From positions 138,790-202,789 of the forward strand of contig JBIQHD010000004.1 in the NCBI GenBank assembly GCA_044508835.1: a stretch of DNA of 64,000 nt, read 5' to 3'. Positions 8,280-17,164 of the stretch are shown piece after piece. The notes beneath the pieces are model-generated. The model was given only the letters and a program-made list of their open reading frames with translations. It ran no database searches and was not told where the DNA came from. Numbering within the stretch: position 1 is the first letter of the stretch; each line of letters begins with the position of its first letter. The DNA comes from JAKFDI01 sp044508835 (lineage in GTDB: Bacteria > Pseudomonadota > Gammaproteobacteria > Burkholderiales > Burkholderiaceae_C). A program made the translations under genes and the position numbers.

Positions 8280-9452
8280 ATGGACTTTCGACTCAGCGAC
8301 GAACAACGCATGACGATCGATTCGGCCCGCCAGATCGGCGAGCGCTTCGGTCTGGACTACTGGCGCAAGAACGATGCGGAGAAGGCCTTTCCGAGCGAGT
8401 ACTGGCGGGCCGTGTGCGACGCCGGCCTGTGCGGCGTGGCGCTGCCCGTGGAGCACGGCGGCAGTGGCCTCGGCATGCTGGAGATGTCGCTGATCGTCGA
8501 GAGCCTGGCCGCCACCGGCGGCGGCTCGACGGTCGGCCAACTGTTCATGATCAACCCGATCTTCGGCGGCGTGTCGATCTCGCGCTTCGGCAACGAGACG
8601 ATGCGCCGCGAACTGCTGCCCAAGATCATCAGCGGCGAGATCAACTGCTGCATGGCGCTCACCGAGCCCGATGCCGGCACCAACACGCTGGAGATCAGGA
8701 CCTTCGCCGCCGCCGACGGCGACGGCTGGGTGCTCAACGGCCGCAAGATCTGGATCACCGGCGTGGCCTCGGCCAGCAAGATGCTGGTGATCGCGCGCAC
8801 CAAGAAGGTCGCTGACTCGGCCTCGCGCACCGACGGCCTGTCGATGTTCATGATCGACGTGGCGCGCGAGGGCCTCACGCACACGCCGATCGACAAGCTC
8901 GGCACCTGCACGCTCGATTCGAGCAGCGTGTTCTTCGACAACGTGCGCATCCGTGCGGACGAGCTGATCGGCACGCTGCACAAGGGCTGGCGCGAGCTGC
9001 TGGACGTGCTCAACACCGAGCGCATCGTCACCACCGCCGGGCTGGTGGGCACCGGTGAACTTGCCATCAAGCTGGCGGTGGACTACGCCAACGACCGCAA
9101 GGTCTTCGGCGACAAGCCCATCAGCAGCTACCAGGGGCTGCAGTTCCCGCTGGCGCAGTGCCATGTGGAGGTGGAGTCGGCGCGCCTGCTCAACCACAAG
9201 GCGGCGACCAACTTCGACATGGGCCTGCCCTACGGCAGCGAGGCCAATGCGGCCAAGCTGATCGCCGCGCAGGCGGTGGCGCGCGCCACCGAGCGGGCGA
9301 TGCAGACCATGGGCGGCATGGGCTACGCCAAGGAGTACCACGTCGAACGCCTGTGGCGCGACTGCCGGCTGTTCCGCTTCGCGCCGGTGTCCGAGGAAAT
9401 GATCCTCAACTACGTCGCCAACCACGATCTGAAGATGCCGCGTTCGTATTGA
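8280..9452 (+). CDS. Acyl-CoA dehydrogenase family protein
   Basis: A 390-residue FAD-dependent acyl-CoA dehydrogenase of normal length. Landmarks are MALTEPDAGTN (flavin/substrate loop), WITGVASA, the substrate-binding helices around YQGLQFPLAQCHVEVE, and the C-terminal GYAKEYHVERLWRDCR, which carries the position of the catalytic Glu in many members. It would introduce the 2,3-double bond into the activated acyl-CoA, giving the substrate for the MaoC or crotonase hydratases. It follows the Bug receptor by 23 bases, and a spacer with palindromic repeats separates it from the ligase gene. Confidence 0.9.
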   Translation: MDFRLSDEQRMTIDSARQIGERFGLDYWRKNDAEKAFPSEYWRAVCDAGLCGVALPVEHGGSGLGMLEMSLIVESLAATGGGSTVGQLFMINPIFGGVSISRFGNETMRRELLPKIISGEINCCMALTEPDAGTNTLEIRTFAAADGDGWVLNGRKIWITGVASASKMLVIARTKKVADSASRTDGLSMFMIDVAREGLTHTPIDKLGTCTLDSSSVFFDNVRIRADELIGTLHKGWRELLDVLNTERIVTTAGLVGTGELAIKLAVDYANDRKVFGDKPISSYQGLQFPLAQCHVEVESARLLNHKAATNFDMGLPYGSEANAAKLIAAQAVARATERAMQTMGGMGYAKEYHVERLWRDCRLFRFAPVSEEMILNYVANHDLKMPRSY

Positions 9453-9560
9453 CCCACCCCCGAAGCGCCTTCGGCGCTCCCCCTCAAGGGGCGGCACCGG
9501 CGGCCCGGCCAAGCCGGTTTCGCGGCGCCTGCTTGATTGGGGTTGTCTTGTGCGGCGGCG
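9453..9560. repeat. Intergenic palindromic repeat of the kind common in Comamonadaceae
   Basis: The spacer consists of stacked short hairpins: AGCGCC-TTC-GGCGCT, then CCCC-TCAA-GGGG, then a GGC/GCC-rich arm around GGCCCGGCCAAGCCGG. From memory, similar GCGCCTTCGGCGC plus CCCCCTCAAGGGGG spacers recur between genes in Comamonadaceae genomes; I cannot count copies here. It may act as a mild terminator or mRNA stabiliser between the dehydrogenase and ligase genes, but there is no T-run. Confidence 0.6.
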
Positions 9561-9578
9561 GCCGTAGAAAGGATCGAG

Positions 9579-11069
9579 ATGGTTGCCTTGAGCGATAGCG
9601 TTGCGTGGTGGGCGCGTACCGAACCGCAGCGCACGGCCCTCGTTTACGACGGCCAGCGCGTGTCCTACGGTGAACTGCAGCGCCGCGTCGCGTCCGGCGC
9701 CGGCCTGCTCGCTGACCGCGGCGTGAAGCCGGGCCAGGTGGTGGCGCTGCTGATGAAGAACAGTGCCGCCTTCATCGAGCTGGCGCTGGCCGTGAGCCAC
9801 GCGGGCGCCGTGCTGCTGCCCGTCAACTACCGGCTCGGTGCCGAGGAGGTGGCCTACATCGTGGGCCATGCCGGCGCGGTGCTCATGTTCGTGGACGAGG
9901 AACTGCAGGCCTCGGCGGGCGGCTGCGAGGTCGTCGTCGTGGATGCCGCCGCCCAGGCCGACAGCAGCCGCCTCGCCGCAGGCACCACACCGAGCGCCTG
10001 TGCCCACCCCAGCCACCCGGACGACCTGTACCGCCTGATGTACACCTCGGGCACGACCGACCGGCCCAAGGGCGTGATGCACACCCATGCCAACGCGGCG
10101 TGGAAGAACCTGGATCACATCGCCGCGCTCGGCCTCACGCGCGAGGAGCGGCTGCTCGTGGTCGGCCCGCTCTATCACGTGGGTGCCTTCGACCTGCCGG
10201 GCGTGGCGGTGCTGATGGTCGGCGGGCTGCTGGCCGTGCAGCGCGACTTCGAGCCCGAGGCGGCGCTGGCGCTGATCGAGCGCGAGCGCCTGACCGGTGG
10301 CTGGATGGCGCCGGTGATGCTCAATCGCTCGCTGGCGCTCGAAGGCCGCGAGCGCTTCGACCTGTCGAGCCTTCGCTGGCTGATCGGCGGCGGCGAGCGC
10401 ACGCCGGAGGAGCGCATCCGCGAGTTCGGCACGCTGTTCACCCACGCGCGCTACATCGATGCCTACGGCCTCACCGAGAGCTGCTCGGGCGACACGCTGA
10501 TGGAAGCCGGCCGCGAGATCGAGAAGATCGGCTCCACCGGCCGCGCCCTGGCCCACGTGCAGATCGAGATCCGCGACGACGACGGCCGTGCGCTGCCCGC
10601 GGGCGAGACGGGCGAGATCTGCCTGCGTGGCCCCAAGGTCACGCGCGGCTACTGGCAGGACACTGGCAAGACCGCGGCCAGCTTCTTCGGCGAGTGGTTT
10701 CGCACCGGCGACGTGGGCCACCTGGACGCCGAAGGCTTTCTCTACCTCACCGACCGCAAGAAGGACATGATCATCAGCGGCGGCGAGAACATCGCCTCGT
10801 CCGAGGTGGAGCGCGTGCTCTACCAGCTGCCGCAGGTGGCCGAGGCCGCGGCCATCGGCCTGCCCGACGAGCGCTGGGGCGAGCGCGTCACCGCGGTGGT
10901 GGTGCTGCGACCGGACACCTCGCTCACCCAGGAGCAGTTGCGCGCGCATTGCGATGGCCGGCTCGGCGGATTCAAGACGCCCAAGCAGCTCGTGATCCGC
11001 GAGACGCTGCCGCGCAACCCATCGGGCAAGGTGCTCAAGCGCGTGCTGCGCGACGAGTTGGCCGCATGA
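9579..11069 (+). CDS. AMP-forming acyl-CoA ligase (ANL superfamily)
   Basis: A 496-residue adenylate-forming enzyme with all core motifs: the P-loop YTSGTTDRPKGVMHTH near residue 155, YGLTES near 302, GEWFRTGDVGHLD near 376, and the catalytic lysine in PRNPSGKVLKR close to the C-terminus. The start is supported by GAAAGGA about five bases before the ATG. It would activate a carboxylic acid to its CoA thioester, the entry step for the acyl-CoA dehydrogenase encoded upstream. It resembles medium/long-chain and feruloyl-type ligases; the substrate is not predictable from these motifs. Confidence 0.9.
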   Translation: MVALSDSVAWWARTEPQRTALVYDGQRVSYGELQRRVASGAGLLADRGVKPGQVVALLMKNSAAFIELALAVSHAGAVLLPVNYRLGAEEVAYIVGHAGAVLMFVDEELQASAGGCEVVVVDAAAQADSSRLAAGTTPSACAHPSHPDDLYRLMYTSGTTDRPKGVMHTHANAAWKNLDHIAALGLTREERLLVVGPLYHVGAFDLPGVAVLMVGGLLAVQRDFEPEAALALIERERLTGGWMAPVMLNRSLALEGRERFDLSSLRWLIGGGERTPEERIREFGTLFTHARYIDAYGLTESCSGDTLMEAGREIEKIGSTGRALAHVQIEIRDDDGRALPAGETGEICLRGPKVTRGYWQDTGKTAASFFGEWFRTGDVGHLDAEGFLYLTDRKKDMIISGGENIASSEVERVLYQLPQVAEAAAIGLPDERWGERVTAVVVLRPDTSLTQEQLRAHCDGRLGGFKTPKQLVIRETLPRNPSGKVLKRVLRDELAA

Positions 11070-11100
11070 GCCGGCGTTTCGATCCGACCTGGAGACCGAC

Positions 11101-11886
11101 ATGACATTGCCCATCGACCTTGCCGGCAAGACCGCACTCGTGACCGGCGGCGCCAGCGGCATCGGCCTCGCCTGCGCCACGCTGCTGGCCGCGGCCGGGG
11201 CGCGGGTGGTCGTCGCCGACAAGAACGGCGAAGCGGCGGTGGCGGCGGCATCGTCCATCGGCGGCATCGACGTGGCGGTCGATGTCGGCGACGAAGCCTC
11301 GGTCGATGCGGCGGCGCAGCAGGTCGCCGCGAAAGTCGGTGCGGTGGACGTGCTCGTCAACTGCGCCGGCGTGCTGCAGCGCACGCTGCCGCCGGACCGG
11401 CTGAGCCTGCGCGAATGGGACTTCGTCGCGCGCATCGACCTGCGCGGCACCTACCTGTGCTGCGCGCGCTTCGGCAGCGCCATGGCCGAGCGCGGCACGG
11501 GCGCGATCGTCAACATCGCGTCAGTGGCCGGCATGCGCTCCGGCCCACTGCATTCGTACGGCCCGGCCAAGGCCGGCGTCATCAGCCTGACCGAATGCCT
11601 GGCCGGTGAATGGGGGCCGAAGGGCGTGCGCGTGAACTGCGTGTCGCCCGGCTTCACGCAGACACCGGCGCTCGACCGGGGCTTCGCCACGCAGACGCTG
11701 GATGCGCAGGCACTGGCGCAGAACGCGGCGCTGGGCCGGCTGGTGTCGGCCGACGAGATCGCGCGTGCGGTGGTATTCCTTGCGTCCGACTGGGCCTCGG
11801 CCATCACCGGCGTGAACCTGGCCGTGGACGCCGGGCACCTCGTCGCCGGCTCCTGGGCGAGCTACGGGGGCTTGCGGCAGGGCTGA
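11101..11886 (+). CDS. Short-chain dehydrogenase/reductase (SDR)
   Basis: A 261-residue classical SDR. The cofactor motif TGGASGIGLA is near residue 15, and VVADKN at the end of the second strand, with an acidic residue, suggests NAD(H). NCAG is near residue 88, and the catalytic triad is Ser in NIASVAG with Tyr and Lys in SYGPAKAG. A C-terminal G-x-x-x-x-V-D-A-G-H segment is present. It probably oxidises a 3-hydroxyacyl-CoA or an alcohol intermediate. It is the last gene of the + strand catabolic run, ending in a REP-like hairpin spacer shared with a convergent gene. Confidence 0.88.
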   Translation: MTLPIDLAGKTALVTGGASGIGLACATLLAAAGARVVVADKNGEAAVAAASSIGGIDVAVDVGDEASVDAAAQQVAAKVGAVDVLVNCAGVLQRTLPPDRLSLREWDFVARIDLRGTYLCCARFGSAMAERGTGAIVNIASVAGMRSGPLHSYGPAKAGVISLTECLAGEWGPKGVRVNCVSPGFTQTPALDRGFATQTLDAQALAQNAALGRLVSADEIARAVVFLASDWASAITGVNLAVDAGHLVAGSWASYGGLRQG

Positions 11887-11930
11887 ACGCCGGCCGCACG
11901 GGGTGGCGGTACTGCTCAATCGCCAAACAA

Positions 11931-12024
11931 CCGTTCGCCCTGAGCTTGTCGAAGGGCTTGGGCTGAGCCTGTCGAAGCCCCTGCTGCGCACGCGCACTTC
12001 GACGGGCTCAGTGCGAGCGGTTTT
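11931..12024. repeat. REP-type inverted repeat between convergent genes
   Basis: CCGTTCGCCCTGAGCTTGTC at the left reappears in inverted, slightly diverged form at the right (CTTCGACGGGCTCAG...GAGCGG), with an internal partial copy, GGCTGAGCCTGTCGAAGCCC, between them. The TTCGACAAGCTCAGG core is a widespread proteobacterial repeat. Its place between two convergent stop codons and the TTTT after the right arm suggest it works as a bidirectional terminator. Mobility by a RAYT transposase is known for REP families in general and is not shown here. Confidence 0.75.
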
Positions 12025-12050
12025 CAGGGGCAGCTCCTTGTTTCTGTTCG

Positions 12051-13028
12051 CTACTTCTGCGCCAACCCCAGGCGATCGATCAGCGCCTTCTCCTTGGCGT
12101 AGGTCTGCGTCGCCCACTGGCGGTAGTCGTTGCCGCTGCGGTACCACGCCTCCTGGCTCATCTGGTCCATGAAGGCCTGGTTCTTCGGGTCCTCGACGGC
12201 CTTCTTGAACGCATCGTGCAACGCCTGCACGACCGCCGGCTCCATGCCCTTCGGGCCGGCGATGCCGTAGGGCGAGTTGCTGGCGATGTCGTAGCCGAGC
12301 GAGCGTGCGGTCGGTGCGGTCGGCCAGCGCTTGGTCGGGTTCTCGCCGAAGGTGACCAGCAGCCGCATCTGTCCGGCGTCGACGAGCTTGTCCCAGCTCG
12401 TGGCGTCGCTCGCGCCCATCACGTGGCCGCCGAGCACGGCCTGCAGCAGCGCGGCGCTGCCCTTGAACGGCACATGGTTGAGCTGCACCTTGGCCGCAGC
12501 GGCCACTTCCTCCATCAGCAGGTGGGGGCTGGTGCCCAGGCCCGCGGAGCCGAAGTCGACCTTGCCCGGTTGCGCGCGCGCCGCGGCAACGTACTCGTCG
12601 AAGGTCTTGAAGGGCGAGTCGGCCTTGACGACGAAACCGAAGGTGTAGCCCGACAGGCCGCAGATGAAGGTGAAGTCGTCGACGGGATGCCAGTTCACCT
12701 TCTGCATGTGCGGATAGCGAAGCATGCCCAGCGGGTACTGCGCGATGGTGTAGCCGTCGGGCGCCGCCGAGCGCGCCATGCTGCCGGGTGCGAGCGTGCC
12801 GCCCGCGCCCGGCTTGTTCTCGACCACGATGGGCTGGCCCAGGTGCGCGCTCGCCAGCTCGGCGATGAGGCGCAGGTGCCGGTCGGAGGCGCCGCCGGCC
12901 GGCCAGGGGACGAGCAGCGTGATCGGCTTGGTGGGCCGCCAGCTTTGCGCGCGCGCCTGCCCGATGGGCGCCAGCATCGCGATCGCGCTTGCGGCGAGCA
13001 GCCTGCGGCGTGCGGTGGAAGTTGTCAT
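12051..13028 (-). CDS. Bug/TctC-family periplasmic solute-binding protein (second copy)
   Basis: A 325-residue Bug receptor with a twin-Arg-like start (TARRRLLAASA) and a signal peptide ending near QARAQ. The binding-site segments are PWPAGGASDRH and VENKPGAGGT. It follows the family III CoA-transferase gene on the same strand after 38 bases, so the two form one unit transcribed toward the + strand cluster. It has the same length as the Bug protein at 7279-8256 but is clearly diverged in the binding segments, so the two probably differ in ligand. No transporter membrane subunits are nearby. Confidence 0.88.
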   Translation of the reverse strand: MTTSTARRRLLAASAIAMLAPIGQARAQSWRPTKPITLLVPWPAGGASDRHLRLIAELASAHLGQPIVVENKPGAGGTLAPGSMARSAAPDGYTIAQYPLGMLRYPHMQKVNWHPVDDFTFICGLSGYTFGFVVKADSPFKTFDEYVAAARAQPGKVDFGSAGLGTSPHLLMEEVAAAAKVQLNHVPFKGSAALLQAVLGGHVMGASDATSWDKLVDAGQMRLLVTFGENPTKRWPTAPTARSLGYDIASNSPYGIAGPKGMEPAVVQALHDAFKKAVEDPKNQAFMDQMSQEAWYRSGNDYRQWATQTYAKEKALIDRLGLAQK

Positions 13029-13066
13029 CGTCGTCTCCTGTGTCGTTGTGATGAAAAGATCGGCGT

Positions 13067-14266
13067 TCAGATCACGCCCGCGGTTTCGAGTGCGGCCAGC
13101 CGGGCGTCGTCCAGCGCGAGCAATTCGCGCAGCACGTCCTGCGTGCCTTCGCCCAGCCCCGGCGGCGGCCGGCGCACCGGCAGGCGTTCGCCGTCGAACC
13201 GGTAGGGCGGGGCGAACACGTGGGCATGCCCCGCCTGGGGATGCGGCTGCTCGGTGACGAGGCCGCCGCGCGTCGCGCGCGGCGATGTCAGTGCGTCATG
13301 CAGGCTCAGCACTTCGCCGCAGGGAATGCCGGCCGCGGCCAGCCGCTGCAGCAGCAAGGCGCGCGGGCGCGCGCGCAGTTCGCGATGGAGTTCCGCCACC
13401 AGCGCGTCGCGGTTCCTGCCGCGCGCGAGATTGGTCTTGAAGCGCTCGTCGTCCGCGATGTCGGGGCGCTCGATGACCTCACGGCAGAAGCGCGCGAACT
13501 GCGCGTTGTTGCCCACCGTGATGACCAGCGGGCCATCGGCGGCGTCGAACACGCCGTAGGGAACGATCGACGGATGCGAATTGCCGTAGCGCGGCGGGTC
13601 CTTGCGCATCAGCAGCGACTCGAGCCCGTAGTAGGCGGTGACCATCAGGCCGCAATCGAACAGCGCCATCTCGATGTGCCGCCCCTGCCCGGTGCGCTCG
13701 CGCTCGAACAGCGCGGCCAGCACGGCCTGCGCGGCATACATGCCGGTCACCATGTCCACCACGGCCACGCCGAACTTGAGCGGCGGCTGGCTGGCCTCGC
13801 CGTTGAGCGCCATCAGGCCCGCCTCGCCCTGCACCACGAGGTCATAGCCGGGGCGCGCGGCTTCCGGCCCGGTGGGGTCGTAGCCGGCGATCGAGCAGTA
13901 GATGACGTCGGGCCGCACCGCTTGCACCTGCTCATACGCCAGGCCCATCTTCCGGGTGCTGCCGAACTTGAAGTTGTGCAGCACCACGTCGCATTGGCTT
14001 GCCAGGTCGCGCACCAGCTGCTGGCCGTCGGCGCTGTGCAGGTCGATGGTGACCGACCGCTTGTTCCGGTTCATGCTGTTGAAGTAGGGCGTCTCGGTCG
14101 TGCCGATGCGCAGGCCCCAGTCGCGCGTGTCGTCGCCTCTTTCCGGGTGCTCGACCTTGATGACTTCGGCGCCGAGGTCGCCGAGCGTCATGCCGCACAA
14201 CGGGCCGGCCAGGACCCTCGAAAGGTCCAGTACTCGCACGCCTGCCAAGGGAAGCTTCGCGTTCAT
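13067..14266 (-). CDS. Family III (CaiB/BaiF) acyl-CoA transferase
   Basis: A 399-residue class III CoA-transferase with the N-terminal LGDLGAEVIKVEHPERGDD signature and the catalytic Asp expected in GYDLVVQGEAG near residue 160. The family moves CoA between carboxylic acids through an aspartyl-CoA intermediate, so it offers an ATP-free activation route beside the AMP-forming ligase of the convergent operon. It is the promoter-proximal gene of a two-gene minus-strand unit with a Bug receptor, a pairing often seen in Burkholderiales. The 267-base spacer to the divergent AraC regulator holds a palindrome that may be its operator. Confidence 0.9.
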   Translation of the reverse strand: MNAKLPLAGVRVLDLSRVLAGPLCGMTLGDLGAEVIKVEHPERGDDTRDWGLRIGTTETPYFNSMNRNKRSVTIDLHSADGQQLVRDLASQCDVVLHNFKFGSTRKMGLAYEQVQAVRPDVIYCSIAGYDPTGPEAARPGYDLVVQGEAGLMALNGEASQPPLKFGVAVVDMVTGMYAAQAVLAALFERERTGQGRHIEMALFDCGLMVTAYYGLESLLMRKDPPRYGNSHPSIVPYGVFDAADGPLVITVGNNAQFARFCREVIERPDIADDERFKTNLARGRNRDALVAELHRELRARPRALLLQRLAAAGIPCGEVLSLHDALTSPRATRGGLVTEQPHPQAGHAHVFAPPYRFDGERLPVRRPPPGLGEGTQDVLRELLALDDARLAALETAGVI

Positions 14267-14363
14267 GTCCTGCGCCGGAGATCACGGCAGCGTCTGCACT
14301 CAGCGCGGCTGCAAAGCCGGCGAGGAGCGCCGGGATGTCGCCGCACAGCCTTCATTTCATGCA

Positions 14364-14393
14364 TTCGCCATAGAGAATTGGTTTCGCTATGGC
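14364..14393. promoter_or_regulatory. Putative operator between CoA-transferase and AraC-type genes
   Basis: A perfect 7-bp inverted repeat GCCATAG-N13-CTATGGC (14367-14373 and 14387-14393) overlaps two TTCGC direct repeats 19 bp apart (14364-14368 and 14383-14387). It lies about 100 bases from the CoA-transferase start and 140 from the regulator start. The shape fits a dimeric regulator; an IclR-type or the neighbouring AraC-type protein are both possible. No clear -35/-10 pair is visible in this GC-moderate spacer. Confidence 0.45.
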
Positions 14394-14533
14394 AAACTGT
14401 GGGCATTCAGGGCGCTGATGTCAAGGACGATCACCTCACACCAGCAGGCCGGGGTCGAACACCGAATACAAGCTATTGATGCTTCGCAACCAGACTTTTC
14501 GATCACTTCCGTTCGCTTGCTCTCACGATTGGA

Positions 14534-15574
14534 ATGATGGACAGCGCCGCTGGCAACGCGAAAGCGACCCCCACTCTTTCATCTGCCTGGGTCACGGGCG
14601 TGATCAGGCTTTTCAGATCCGTCGGGTTGGACACGGCAAACCTTTTCCGGGAGGCCGGACTCGATCTCGCTGAAGTCTCGAACCCGGATGCACGGTTCGA
14701 GGCAGACCGCATCAGTCGTTTGTGGGAACTGGCTGTTGCTCGCTCCGGTGACCAGAACCTTGGGTTGGCCACCCCGGACATGGCTCATCCGGGAAGTGTT
14801 GACGTCATCGTTCACGTGATGATGACGTGCCCGAACCTGATCTCTGCGGTCGAGCGCTTGGTGCGCTACATGCGCATCGTGAGCGACGTCGCCGAACTCC
14901 GGCTCGTCCACCGCGGGAACAGCTACGGCCTGTCAATGCATCTGGTCGGCATGGAACACCCTGTCCCGCGGGCCAGGCTGGACTTCATGGTCGTGACCCT
15001 GCTCAACATTCTTCGTTGGTTGACCGGTTTGAACCTGCGCCCGGAGAAGGTCGAACTCCCCTATCCGGAGCCCGCCGATCTGGAGGCTTATCGACTGGCG
15101 TTCCGGTGCCCGCTTCGGTTCGATGTCGCCATCTACCAGCTCCACTTCTCCGAAGCCGACATGACGGCGCCACTTCCCACGTCCAATCCGGCGCTCGCGG
15201 TGTTGAACGATCAAGTGGCAAGCGAGCTCCTCAGCCGCATCGGGGCTCCGAGCATCGGGCCTCGAGTTCGGGACCACATCGTGCGGCGCTTGCCGGACGG
15301 CGACCCCTTGCGCGCGGACGTGGCAAGAGAGCTTGGACTGAGCGAGCGCACGCTGCACCGCCGGCTCCAGGACGAAGGCACCACGTTCAATGCGCTGGTG
15401 GAGTCGACGCGGCAGCGCCTGGCCGATCAATACCTCCGAACGAATGGCGTGTCGCTGTCCCAGGTGGCGTACATGCTCGGCTTCGCCGACCAGAGCACGT
15501 TCTTCCGTGCCTGCAAGCGCTGGTTCGGCACGTCCCCCGGCGACTACCGCGCCCGTCTCGCGAAGAGCGGGTAA
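14534..15574 (+). CDS. AraC-family transcriptional regulator with arabinose-binding-type N-domain
   Basis: A 346-residue regulator with the domain order of the OruR/ArgR-type AraC subgroup: an N-terminal ligand domain (about 20-215, resembling PF12625) and a C-terminal double helix-turn-helix (about 245-340). The second HTH shows the conserved VAYMLGFADQSTFFRACKRW signature. Two ATGs are adjacent; the first is used. It is divergent from the CoA-transferase/Bug unit and is the only dedicated regulator gene near the catabolic cluster, so it is the prime candidate for its control. The ligand is unknown. Confidence 0.88.
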   Translation: MMDSAAGNAKATPTLSSAWVTGVIRLFRSVGLDTANLFREAGLDLAEVSNPDARFEADRISRLWELAVARSGDQNLGLATPDMAHPGSVDVIVHVMMTCPNLISAVERLVRYMRIVSDVAELRLVHRGNSYGLSMHLVGMEHPVPRARLDFMVVTLLNILRWLTGLNLRPEKVELPYPEPADLEAYRLAFRCPLRFDVAIYQLHFSEADMTAPLPTSNPALAVLNDQVASELLSRIGAPSIGPRVRDHIVRRLPDGDPLRADVARELGLSERTLHRRLQDEGTTFNALVESTRQRLADQYLRTNGVSLSQVAYMLGFADQSTFFRACKRWFGTSPGDYRARLAKSG

Positions 15575-15609
15575 TCGTCGGGAGCGAGACCAGACCGGTC
15601 GTCGCCGCC

Positions 15610-16378
15610 CTATTGCGTCGCGCAGACGAAGCTGGCCGCCACGTTCACGTCGCCGCTGCCCGTGTACTTCGGCCAGGACGGGTACTCGCACAGCGGGCGC
15701 GTTCTGCCGGGCACGGCGAGCGTATCCGTCACGATGGGGTCCGCGGGCGCCGTGCCCTTTTCCACCCAATCCTCGAGCGCAGCGACCGAGTCCCACGATG
15801 CATTGAAGGCGGTGCCCGCGACGTGGGAGTAGCCGGGAACCTCGTAGTAGCGAACGAAGGTGCCAACGCCGTCGGGACCCATCGCCGTGCGCAATCGCCT
15901 CGTGTACTGCTGTGTCGAGCGCGCACTGACCAGCGCGTCGTGCGTGCCATGCAGGATGAGGAGCTTTCCGCCCTTGGCCTGGAACGCCGACAGGTCCGTC
16001 TCGTGAGCCTCCTGAACAGCGGACAGGGCGACGATCCGCGACTGCCATGGCCCGGGATTGGCGGGATCGACCGTCAACCAGTTGACGCCCGGATCGCGCG
16101 TGACGAAGTACTTGAGCCACTGGTCCCAGAACGTGCTGCCGAACGGCGGAAAGCTCGATGGGGTCACTGGCGCCAGCGGATAGGCAGGCGCCACGGTGCC
16201 CAGCCCCACGAGCAGCGCCACCGGCTGCACGGCGGCCGGCGCACCGGGAATGCCGTAGTCACTGCCCCAGACGTTGAAACCTGGATGGCTCATCTCGCCG
16301 CTGGCGAGCGAATAGCTCAGGTTCAGCGGTGAGTTGACGACCTTGAACGCATTGATCTGGGCATCCGACAGGCAGGTC
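15610..16378 (-). pseudogene. Tannase/feruloyl-esterase family gene, 5'-truncated remnant
   Basis: About 255 C-terminal residues of a tannase/feruloyl esterase (PF07519, usual length over 500). CLSDAQINAFK marks the family near the new N-terminus. The catalytic Asp and His positions survive in HGTHDALVS and VPGYSHVAG, but the N-terminal half with the nucleophile Ser is gone. At about base 16,378 the frame runs straight into sequence coding, in another frame, for an integrase. No start codon with a ribosome-binding site serves the remnant. It is convergent with the AraC regulator gene, 35 bases away. Read as a deletion scar; a functional short protein is unlikely. Confidence 0.8.
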
Positions 16379-17134
16379 GGAGATCTTCTTGATGACCGTC
16401 TTGGGCGCCGCCGCCTTCTCGGCATCACTCGAGGATTCGCTGCGGTGCCTGCGAACCGGCACGGCGTCCAGGAACGCCGACAGGTGCCGCGTCGTGATGT
16501 CGTGCACGAACGGGTCGGCGCCAAGCGCCGGGTCCGCCGCTGCAAGGTGCGCTACGAGCGCTTTCAAGAGGTTGCGCTTGTCGCGTGCGGTGCGTGCCGA
16601 CACCTCTGCCGTTGCCTGCTTGCTCGCGGCATACGTGTCGATGGCGGCCAACATGCGCATAGGCTGCGCCGGTCCTGCGCGAGACGCAGGCGACGGACCG
16701 CTCGGCGATGGCAGTTGGGCAGAGAGCGTGGCCAGCAGCCTCTGCAACTCCGCCAGCTGCTCGGGGTCCGTGCAGTTCGCAATGCGCATCATCGTGGCTG
16801 CACGCAGATCGGGAAGCTCGCGCATGGTGTGCACGAAGTTCTTTGCGTCTTCGGGGCCGTCGATGGTCAGGTCGCCGATGGTCCAACGCCTGATGTTCGA
16901 GAAGAGGGCGTCCACGATGAACTTCTTGTCGTGCAGGTGCTGATCGAGCGCGAGCCGGGCGTTGGCCCAGGCCGCGATCTGCCGTGCGCGCGCCGGATTC
17001 TTCGTTCGCAGCGAGCAGCAGGCCTCTGTACGTTTTCGACGTTCGGCGTCTCTACTTGAGGCCGAAACGACAATGCGAAGGTAGTAGGTGCCGCTGCGCT
17101 TGCGGTACAGGCGAGGTGTGGTGACGAAACCCAA
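16376..17134 (-). pseudogene. Tyrosine-type integrase, 3'-truncated remnant next to a tRNA
   Basis: Conserved text starts at TTPRLYRKRSGTYYLRI, the N-terminal DUF6538-like domain of tRNA-targeting integrases, and continues through an alpha-helical core-binding region to TVIKKISDL. There it stops being integrase-like; the catalytic R...HxxR...Y domain is absent. The frame continues about 40 codons into the antisense-frame tannase remnant before a stop. A TTG at 17,134 behind GGGGG is the most plausible original start; the ATG at 17,179 lies inside the tRNA terminator. The gene reads away from the tRNA 3' end, as expected for an element integrated there. Confidence 0.8.
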
Positions 17135-17158
17135 GTGGGACCCCCAGGTGGGACCCCC
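17135..17158. repeat. Two direct copies of GTGGGACCCCC upstream of the integrase remnant
   Basis: GTGGGACCCCC occurs at 17,135-17,145 and 17,148-17,158, 13 bp apart, between the tRNA terminator and the integrase start. Short direct repeats at this place in tRNA-associated elements can be arm-type integrase or excisionase sites. That role is inferred. Confidence 0.45.
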
Positions 17159-17164
17159 GGCAAG

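Noticed and set aside
7716..11450. A 1,244-codon open frame on the minus strand across the acyl-CoA dehydrogenase and ligase genes
   Set aside because: It is antisense to three genes with clear catalytic motifs; its translation is His/Gly/Arg-rich with no recognisable domain, as expected for a shadow frame in GC-rich DNA.
14534..15574. AraC-type regulator as part of the lost mobile element
   Set aside because: It is on the other side of the truncated tannase, has an intact full-length frame and is divergent from the CoA-transferase unit, so it fits better as the regulator of the catabolic cluster.
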